Shown: piece by piece, positions 18,747-26,100 of the stretch | Layout of the letters: every line of letters starts with the position of its first letter | Position numbering within the stretch: the stretch's first letter is position 1 | Source of the DNA: Chitinimonas arctica | GTDB lineage: Bacteria > Pseudomonadota > Gammaproteobacteria > Burkholderiales > Chitinimonadaceae | Direction: 5' to 3' | Assembly (NCBI RefSeq): GCF_007431345.1 | Contig: NZ_CP041730.1 | Coordinates: 2,046,001-2,110,000 of the forward strand | DNA: 64,000 nucleotides | Notes under the pieces: model-generated | Databases searched by the model: none | Told to the model about the DNA's origin: nothing | The model's input: only the letters and a program-made list of their open reading frames with translations | Made by a program: the position numbers and the translations under genes

Positions 18747-19866
18747 AACCATGGCGCCGGGCCCAGAACGGTGCACCGGACCAGCGCTGTTCCATGGCGT
18801 AGTACTGCTGCTGCATCTGGCGGTAGTGTTCGAAGTCCAACTTCATCCTGGCCTGGTAGTCGTCCAGCAATTTGCCATCGCCGCGCGTCAGCAAGGCATG
18901 GATGGCGCAGCCGGCATGAATGCCGGAATTGAGTGCCTGTGGTATGCCACTGGATGACAAGGGATCGTGCGAGGTGGCGGCATCGCCGACCGCCAGCCAG
19001 CCCGGGTCGGCCAGTTGCTCCAATTGCCCGGAATGGGCCGAACAGACCCGCAGCCGCCCCAGCATCCGGCCGCGCTGCAACCGCGCCTGACTGTGTGGGA
19101 GCTGCGCCAGCGCCGCCTGCCAGCGATCGGGACTAGCCAGGCGACCGGCATGCACCAGGTCCGAGTCGCTCATCAGCGCGGCCACCAGCCGGTTCCCCGG
19201 CTGCTTGGCACTGTAGAACCAGCCGCCCGCATAGGTTTCCACCAGCGTGGACGCGTCTTCCGCCTCGCCTTCGCCGAACTGGAAGGTGGCGATCACCGCC
19301 GCCAGCCTATCGTGCCGCAAGCGCTTGACACCCAACAAACGCCCGAAGGCCGCCGCCTTGCCGCTGGCATCCACCACGAAACGGGCGCGCACGGTGCTGG
19401 CACCGCCGCTACGCCGCACGCGCAAGCGCCACCCGTCCTCGTCGCGCACGGCCGCCATCAGTTGGGCCCGGCGCCACAGCACGCCGCCGGCAGACTCGAA
19501 GCAACGGGCCAGCGTGCCGTCGAAGCGGGCGCGGTCCAGATGCCAGCCCAGGCCGTGGGGCGACAGGATAAAGTCGCGCGTCTGCATGCGCTCATCGCCC
19601 CAGGTGGCCCGTGATGAATAGGATGGCTGGTGCGCATCGGCCAGGAAAGCCGGCCAGACCCGCAGGTATTCCAGCAGGCCCTGCGCACCCGGCGACAGGG
19701 TTTCGCCGGTGCGGACCACCCGGTAATCCGAGCGCTCCAGCACCAGCACCGAGAGGCCGGTATGGTGGCGCAAGGTCAGCCCCACGCTGAGGCCGGCCGC
19801 GCCACCGCCCATCACCACCACATCGTATCGGGCCGGCCCGCCGGAATCGCTTTCCCTTGCACTCAT
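18700..19866 (-). CDS. LodB-like FAD-dependent oxidoreductase for quinone-cofactor maturation
   Basis: LodB-type flavoproteins are needed to form the cysteine tryptophylquinone cofactor of their partner oxidase. The 388-residue product has the N-terminal dinucleotide-binding motif VVVMGGGAAGLSVGLTLR, a second FAD block GWLAVGDAATSHDPLSSSGI and RFVVDASGK, as in tryptophan-halogenase/geranylgeranyl-reductase-like flavoproteins. Its ATG (19866) overlaps the lodA-like stop by 4 bases, so it is co-translated with the oxidase, as in the known lodAB pair. The last 47 bases overlap the convergent GNAT gene. Confidence 0.85.
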   Translation of the reverse strand: MSARESDSGGPARYDVVVMGGGAAGLSVGLTLRHHTGLSVLVLERSDYRVVRTGETLSPGAQGLLEYLRVWPAFLADAHQPSYSSRATWGDERMQTRDFILSPHGLGWHLDRARFDGTLARCFESAGGVLWRRAQLMAAVRDEDGWRLRVRRSGGASTVRARFVVDASGKAAAFGRLLGVKRLRHDRLAAVIATFQFGEGEAEDASTLVETYAGGWFYSAKQPGNRLVAALMSDSDLVHAGRLASPDRWQAALAQLPHSQARLQRGRMLGRLRVCSAHSGQLEQLADPGWLAVGDAATSHDPLSSSGIPQALNSGIHAGCAIHALLTRGDGKLLDDYQARMKLDFEHYRQMQQQYYAMEQRWSGAPFWARRHGFTASIHTPFRAADPR

Positions 19867-21893
19867 TTGATGCCGGTCGCCGTGCCCTGGGCCAGGTAGG
19901 TGGTATTGCGCTCCGATTCGACGAAATACGGATAACGCTCCGTGCCCTTGTTGACGATAAAACCCAGGTCCTGCCACGACACCACCATCTGGTTGAAACT
20001 ATTGATGCCCCGCTGGTAGTTGACGCTGGTGCCGGCCGCCACGATGGAATAAGTATCGAGCACCTGGAACACCCCGTTCGCATTCGGCCTGCTGACCGGC
20101 GCGTTGCTGACGAAACCATCCAAAGCCTGGTCGGCGGGGTCGACCGACCCCGCGTAGACCTGCATCGGGCTTTGTGGCGGCCACCAATACACGTAGTACG
20201 CCGGCGGCACCTGGATACCATCGTCGGCCGGGCTCTGGTTGATGGCCGGATTGGTGATATTGGGCGTCTGCACCGTGCAATCGAAGAAATCGGCCTGCCA
20301 GGGGATGGCCATACGCTTGGTCAGGTCGCCCGGTTCGGTGCCCTGGCCGTTCTGCGGATCGCTGGTGGTGCTGAGGCCCTCGGCGTAGTAATACTCCTCC
20401 AGCTTGAGGTTGCTGCCTTGCCAATGGGCGATGCGGACCTGGAAGGGCTTCGAGTACAGCAGCGGATTGCGCACGATCCAGGTCACCTCGATACCGGGGC
20501 TGAATGGCCCGCCTACGCAATTACCGATCGTTTCTCGGTCCAAGGCCGTCACGCCATGCCGGTCGTCGGACGCCGCCGGCCCGGTACTGAACTTGCCCTT
20601 GGCCCACTGGTGCATAAAGAAATACTGGGTCGGCGTCAGCGTCAGGAACTTGTAGATGATGTCGTTGGTGACCGAGTTGTCGCCCGAGTTGAGCGGCATC
20701 AGCGGTAAGCCGTCGTCGCTAAACAGCTGGTTGGGGCCATTCTTGATCTCGTTGATATAGCGATAGCTCTCGGCCGGCACCGGCACACGGTAATAGCTGA
20801 AATATTCCTCCCGCAGCGCACGGTTGGCTTCCGAGGGGTCGCTGGTATCGAAATCGGGACGCGAGAAATCGATCATCGACGGCACATTCGCCACCCAGCG
20901 ATAGGACTGCGGCCGCACGATGATGGGTTTGATATCGCGCTCGTAGTTGGGCTGGTAGTTCGGATTGAAGCCGGCGATCGGGTTATAGCCGCCGTCATGC
21001 TTGATCGGGTGGCAGGCTGGATCGTACAACTGCGGGTCATACTGCAGATTGCGTACCGCAACGTCGTACACGGTGTCGTCCAGGGTAATGATATTGATCA
21101 GTTCCGGCGCGTACTTGGGACTGCCCACCACCAGCCAGGCCGGTTCCAGGTCGATGGTGCTGCCATCCTTCAGCGTCAGCCGGGCAAGCACATAGCCATC
21201 CGACACATCATCGAACCAGTTGTTGGCGCCGGCGAACGAGGAGATATCGCCCTGACCACCGGCCACGCCGAAGCCGCCCAGCACCAGCAGGTTGCCGGCA
21301 TCGTCCATCATCAGGTCGCCCAGCGTGTCGATGCCGGTCGAGAGCGCGACCGGTGGAAACGCACCCTTGGTGTACTCTTTCGGGATGTTGTAGCGGCTGA
21401 AACTGTTCCGCTGCCCTGGCTGGCTGACCGAACGCGGCCCCGGATCGATGATGTATTGCTGCCGGTTGGGCACGGCGGCATTGGGAATATCGGGATTGCG
21501 CAGCGGCACGTGCTGCGCCTCGTAGCTATTGTCGGCACCGAACATCAGGTCGCCGTTCAGCTCGGCGAACGAGTACCAGACCGCCTTCTTGTTGGCGATA
21601 TGCACGGTCCAGCAGATGCTGGCCACCGAACCGTCCTGCAGCGACAGCTCGCGCGGTGCGCCTCCACCGTGCTCGAACACCTTGAACCGCGCCGCCTGGC
21701 GCTTGATGGCGCCGGCCGCGTCCTTGAAACGATCGGTATGGACGGGCTTGCCATCGCACAGGATGGCATTGCCGTGCTTATCGCATTCGATCGGCAGGCC
21801 GCCGGTCGTTTCCGGACCGATGTAGAAGCCCTGCGGGCTATTGCCCACCCGCGCGATGCCGATCTTGGGATGAATACTGTAGTGCTTGGCCAT
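19863..21893 (-). CDS. LodA/GoxA-like amino-acid oxidase with cysteine tryptophylquinone cofactor
   Basis: LodA-family enzymes oxidise amino acids such as lysine (epsilon-amino) or glycine and release hydrogen peroxide and ammonia; several are antibacterial. The 676-residue product begins with the family pattern IHPKIGIARVGNSP and contains PWQADFFDC (Cys539, the likely cofactor cysteine, preceded four residues earlier by Asp) and VYWWPPQSP (Trp570/Trp571, one of which should form the quinone). No signal peptide is visible, as in other members. ATG 21893 is preferred over 21899 because AAGGAG is then 7 bases away. The substrate cannot be read from sequence. Confidence 0.88.
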   Translation of the reverse strand: MAKHYSIHPKIGIARVGNSPQGFYIGPETTGGLPIECDKHGNAILCDGKPVHTDRFKDAAGAIKRQAARFKVFEHGGGAPRELSLQDGSVASICWTVHIANKKAVWYSFAELNGDLMFGADNSYEAQHVPLRNPDIPNAAVPNRQQYIIDPGPRSVSQPGQRNSFSRYNIPKEYTKGAFPPVALSTGIDTLGDLMMDDAGNLLVLGGFGVAGGQGDISSFAGANNWFDDVSDGYVLARLTLKDGSTIDLEPAWLVVGSPKYAPELINIITLDDTVYDVAVRNLQYDPQLYDPACHPIKHDGGYNPIAGFNPNYQPNYERDIKPIIVRPQSYRWVANVPSMIDFSRPDFDTSDPSEANRALREEYFSYYRVPVPAESYRYINEIKNGPNQLFSDDGLPLMPLNSGDNSVTNDIIYKFLTLTPTQYFFMHQWAKGKFSTGPAASDDRHGVTALDRETIGNCVGGPFSPGIEVTWIVRNPLLYSKPFQVRIAHWQGSNLKLEEYYYAEGLSTTSDPQNGQGTEPGDLTKRMAIPWQADFFDCTVQTPNITNPAINQSPADDGIQVPPAYYVYWWPPQSPMQVYAGSVDPADQALDGFVSNAPVSRPNANGVFQVLDTYSIVAAGTSVNYQRGINSFNQMVVSWQDLGFIVNKGTERYPYFVESERNTTYLAQGTATGIK

Positions 21894-22085
21894 ATGCATG
21901 CTCCTTGGAGAAATCCGACGGAAACGGCGATTTCATCAGCAGGCCGGTCCCATAAAAGGCGGGCATCGGCGAGCCAGGGCATGCGGCGGAGACGACGGGT
22001 CGGCTCCTCCTGGGCGCTGGCCGTCTTGACCTGCGCCAGGATCCGTCGCGGGAGCGGGATGGCGCGGCAAGCAGCAGTGCACGGC

Positions 22086-22190
22086 CTACGGGTGGCAGGC
22101 GGGCATTTCCTTGGGAGCGAGCAGGTAAACCGTTCCGTCAGCGACAGCGCAAAGCGCGTTCGCCGGTAAATCGGCCAATGGGAACAGCAT
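22086..22190 (-). CDS. Candidate 34-residue small protein or leader peptide upstream of lodA-like gene
   Basis: A short frame begins with ATG at 22190 exactly 6 bases after a perfect GGAGG and ends with TAG. It starts MLFPLADLPANALCAV and has two cysteines; I know no homologue. It lies about 50 bases downstream of the promoter-like element and about 190 bases before the lodA-like start. It could be a translated leader or a small accessory protein. The evidence is the start signal only. Confidence 0.35.
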   Translation of the reverse strand: MLFPLADLPANALCAVADGTVYLLAPKEMPACHP

Positions 22191-22218
22191 GGATTTCCTC
22201 CTGCATCCGGCACCCGCG

Positions 22219-22284
22219 CCGTCATGGCGGCGCTTGTTATGGTGCATCCGTTCTAGACCAGAGCGGACTGAGCTGGCAAGTTTT
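22219..22284 (-). promoter_or_regulatory. Promoter-like element upstream of the lodA-like operon (copy B of a shared element)
   Basis: It matches 17474-17538, with a 17-base identical core at 22240-22256. On the minus strand it reads TTGCCA, 18-base spacer, TAGAAC, a better sigma-70 match than copy A. The bases just after the -10-like hexamer (GGATGCACCA) are the most conserved part, which suggests a regulator site or a conserved transcript start rather than a bare promoter. The adjoining 22285-22361 holds nothing recognisable. Confidence 0.5.
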
Positions 22285-22361
22285 GGTGGGTGGGTGGGCC
22301 GGTCACCTAGCCGCCGAAAAACGGAAGCCGTGGACTAATCGATGAGGAGCTTTTTCCGAGG

Positions 22362-22691
22362 CTATGAAAACAGTTCAGCGTGTGTGCCACTGCGAACGAA
22401 CACCACCATACTGCTTCTACCTGAATCGTCGAGGGTATAGACAAGCAGGAAATCCCCACCGATGTGGCACTCCCGGTGGCCTGCCCAGTCGCCCTTTAAC
22501 GGGTGATCCAGCCATTCAGGAGGAAGCGGCCCATCGTTCACGATGAGCAGCGTCATGGCTTCCTTGAGCCGGTTCATGTCATACCGGCCGGAATGGGACA
22601 GGCGCTGCCAATCCTTTAGGAAGTCCTTGGTGTAGTCCGACACGCGGGGCAGGTTGGTCCGTTTACTCGCGGCTGGCTTTTTCGATGTCAT
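22362..22691 (-). CDS. YafQ-family type II toxin (mRNA interferase)
   Basis: YafQ toxins cleave mRNA on the ribosome. The 109-residue product carries the family catalytic pattern HPLKGDWAGHRECHIGGDFL followed by LVYTLDD and the C-terminal GTHAELF, including the His and Asp residues used for catalysis in YafQ. A basic N-terminal tail of about 18 residues is extra. Its start overlaps the upstream antitoxin gene by 29 bases, the usual antitoxin-first arrangement. Confidence 0.88.
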   Translation of the reverse strand: MTSKKPAASKRTNLPRVSDYTKDFLKDWQRLSHSGRYDMNRLKEAMTLLIVNDGPLPPEWLDHPLKGDWAGHRECHIGGDFLLVYTLDDSGRSSMVVFVRSGTHAELFS

Positions 22692-22944
22692 CGATCAGGG
22701 CATCCCCGGAGGCGAAGCGAGCACTGCGGCTCTTGATGATCTCGCGGGCCTCAGCAATTGCAACGCGGCTTCTTGCATTCGGTGCCTTAATGTCAAACGG
22801 CAGCTCCTGGTCAGCCACGACGCGAGTAAGAAAAACACGAATCGCGTCGGAAACTGAAAGACCCATCGAGGCCAACGTCTCCGTCGCCTGCGCTTTGAGT
22901 TTCTCGTCCACACGGACGTGCACCATAGATGTGGTAGCGGCCAT
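22663..22944 (-). CDS. RelB/DinJ-family antitoxin
   Basis: The 93-residue product has an N-terminal ribbon-helix-helix (MVHVRVDEKLKAQATETLAS, then MGLSVSDAIRVFLTRVV) that binds DNA and should repress its own promoter, followed by a flexible acidic toxin-binding tail. ATG 22944 is chosen because GGAG lies 6 bases upstream; an upstream start at 22956 is possible. It forms a pair with the overlapping YafQ-type toxin. Confidence 0.88.
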   Translation of the reverse strand: MAATTSMVHVRVDEKLKAQATETLASMGLSVSDAIRVFLTRVVADQELPFDIKAPNARSRVAIAEAREIIKSRSARFASGDALIDDIEKASRE

Positions 22945-22968
22945 AACGGACTCCAATATTGATCACTT

Positions 22969-22985
22969 GAGATACATTGTATCTC
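22969..22985. promoter_or_regulatory. Palindromic operator of the RelB/YafQ-type locus
   Basis: A perfect 7-base inverted repeat with a 3-base centre (GAGATAC ATT GTATCTC) lies 25 bases upstream of the antitoxin start. It is the natural candidate for autoregulation by the ribbon-helix-helix antitoxin, alone or with toxin. The next 200 bases, to 23155, hold nothing recognisable. Confidence 0.65.
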
Positions 22986-23155
22986 GTCATGATTACCGCT
23001 ACAAAATCTTGGCTCCTGTTAACTATCTAGCTTGGTTATCAAATGCAACTCGGCCGAGATGTGTAAACGAGGTCAATTCGCTCACTCGGTTACCCTGTTG
23101 ATCGCCTGTTCGCTTCCGGATTTGTACAAGGCAGGAGCGGATTGATTTGGACCGC

Positions 23156-23183
23156 GGGGGTACCGGCTTATGCCGGCACCCCC
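23156..23183 (-). terminator. GC-rich hairpin just after the RTX gene stop
   Basis: A 12-base stem with one mismatch (GGGGGT-CCGGC arms around TTAT) lies 7 bases after the RTX stop codon. It lacks a following U-tract, so termination is possible but not certain; it could also be a dispersed hairpin repeat. Confidence 0.4.
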
Positions 23184-23189
23184 AACCCT

Positions 23190-26100
23190 TTACATCAAAC
23201 GATTCGCCGTAAGCATCGGCGTATGCAACTCATGCGTCGGAACGTTCTGTTGCAGCGAGGCCGCATCCTGCGGCGCGAACGCTGCCATGGCGCCAATCAT
23301 GCCGGCCAGTTGCTGATCGATCGAGATGGTTTGGGCGACCATGGCAGGGCGCCCCTGTGCGGTTTCGCCCGCATCGGCCTGCATGCCCGCCACGGTTACC
23401 GCCTTGATCTGGATATGGGCGTCATACCAGATTGCGCCATCGCTGAATTTGAAGCGCTCGATGCGGTAGCCGGCGGCATTGGCGGCGTCGAAGTAGTTCT
23501 CGACCGTCACCTTGTCGCTGGCGCCGTACTTCAGCACCAGATTGCTGCCGACCCGTTGTACCGCGCTGATCTCGGTCGATTTCACGTCGTTGAACTGGAT
23601 GGTATCGACGTTGTTCGCCGTGGTATCGAAATCACGGATCACGTCGGCGCCACCGCCCTTGGCCAGGACGTAGGTATCGCTGCCGATCCCGGCATCCATG
23701 CGATTGGCGCCGTTGTTGCCGGTCATCAGGTTGTTCAGGGCGTTACCGGTGATGGCGGCGGTGCCTGCCACCAGCGTGAGGTTTTCGACATTGTCGGCCA
23801 GGGTGAAGCTGGCGCCGGTGATGACGGTATCGCTGCCTTCGCCGGCCTTTTCCACGATCACATCGCGGCCGTTGTTGACGATATAGAAGTCGTGGCCCAG
23901 CCCGCCGGTCAGGGTGTTGTCGCCCGAACCGCCGTCGATCAGGTCGTTGCCCAGCTCGCCGAACAGCTTGTCGTTACCGGCACCGCCACGCATGGTGTCG
24001 TCGCCGTCGCCGCCGTACAGCCAGTCGTCGCCTTCGTCGCCCATCAGGGTGTCGATACCGGCTTCGCCGCGGAGGGTGTCGTTGCCGAGACGGCCGTTGA
24101 GTGCGTTGCTCGCCGAATTGCCCACCAAGGTATTCGCCAAGTCATTGCCGATGCCGTCGATCTGCTCGGAACCGGTCAGGCTCAGGTTTTCCACCTGTTC
24201 GCCCAACTGGTAGGTAACCGACGAATTTACGGTGTCGATACCGTCGTCCGCAAGTTCGCTCACCACATCGGCTGCGTTATCCACCACATAGCTGTCGTTG
24301 CCACCACCGCCATGCAGGGTATCCGCACCCACACCGCCATCTAGCTGATCGTTGCCACCGAAACCACTGATGGCTTCGCCACGGGCGGTCCCGACCAAAG
24401 CATTGTCATGGTCGGTACCGCGCGGCGGCGCCATGCCCTCTAGATCTGCCCAAGACAGACCGCTTCCATCGCCGAATATCAGCCATTCGATGCCCAGCCC
24501 GTGCGGCGTTTCTTCGGTCGGCGCCAATAGATGGATACCCCTATTGCTGCCCCAGGATATATTCAGGTAGTCATTCCCGTCGGCTAGCCTGATCCAGCTC
24601 AATTGCAAGTGTTCTGCGCGGATGGCGCCTTGAAGGTAGATCGTGTCGGCAACGGAATCCCAATTTGCGCTTTCAGGATTCCCATCAATAAAGCTTCCTG
24701 CAAGTTCATCCTCTTCGATAAAGCTTGTATAGAAGTTGCTATCGTAAAACCCCGTATCGGCGATGGTATCCCAACCTGATTCGTTGTCGGTAAACACATA
24801 ATAACTATCCGCACCGGCACCACCATTAAGAAAGTCGTCGCCATCCCCGCCGATCACCTCATCCTGGTAGTTGGTCCCCAAAATGGTATCGTTACCATCG
24901 TTACCATACACAAAGCTGCCAGCACCATTTGGAAGGAACAGGTTGTAACCTTGCAGCACATGGTTCAATGAATGCTGCTCGAACTGTAAAGCCAGCAGCA
25001 TGGTAGGGAAGTCAGGTCCACCCGCGTGCATATTTGTTAATGTGCCCGAGTCTATCCGTGCCGCCGGTATCGCCTCCACTGGATGCACCGCAATAAAATC
25101 GTCACCTTTCCCGGCATCGACCACATGCATTGGGTCATTCAAATAGATCGTGCTTGAACTATCTCCACTGCTCAAAATTTCAAGCGTCACCTTGTAGCTT
25201 TCGGGCGGTATTGGAACGGCCTCGACCACGGTCTCGACGGCGTTTGCCCACCCTCCATCAACCGTTGTGGTCTCCTCGACGTAACCACCATATAAGGTAC
25301 TCCCTCCATACGGATGCGCGCCACTACGCACCTGGCCGGAAACGTCTATCCATAGTGGATTTCTAGTATCCACCGTTATAACCGCGTCCCTAGGGACCCG
25401 CCTTGCGGGATTAGCTCGACGGGTAGTCAGCTTGTACATGGGATCTATTGGATAGGTAACGGGGTCGAACGCCGTCGCACCATTGATCAACGTGAAATTA
25501 TCGGCACGGGAAATTGTCGACACCGGCAAAAGAACACCTAGGCCGCCATTCAGCTCATAAGCGAACTGCGCCTTGGCTAACGATGACTCCTTGGCCCGTT
25601 CGATGAACGCGTCGCGCAAACTCTCAATGTTTACTGGTTCCAAACCAAACTTCGAAAACAAATGGGCAGGAACCACGTCAGCTAATGGTACCGCCGCCGC
25701 TTCATCGGTCTTTAGCCGCCATTTCTGCGACGATGCGCCATTCGGCATACTGAAATAGTCCTGCACGATGGCCTGCGCACCGGTTCTTTTTACAATCAAC
25801 AGCAAGTTTTTGCCGCGTCGGGTTACCGTCAAATCGGCCGCACGGAGTCCGGCATCCAATACCAAGGTATTGCTACCCGAATCGCTCAATCGGCTGATCC
25901 CCGCCGAACCACCCCAGAGATAGGAGTCATTACCCGCGCCACCGAGCAAGGTGTCGTTGCCGCCCTCGCCCGCCAACCAGTCGTCGCCTTCCTTGCCCGT
26001 CAATCTGTCGTTGCCCGCACCGCCATACAACGAGTCATTGCCCGTACCACCTGCCAGCGAATCATTACCGGTAGTGCCATGCCGAACCCTGTCTCCCTTG

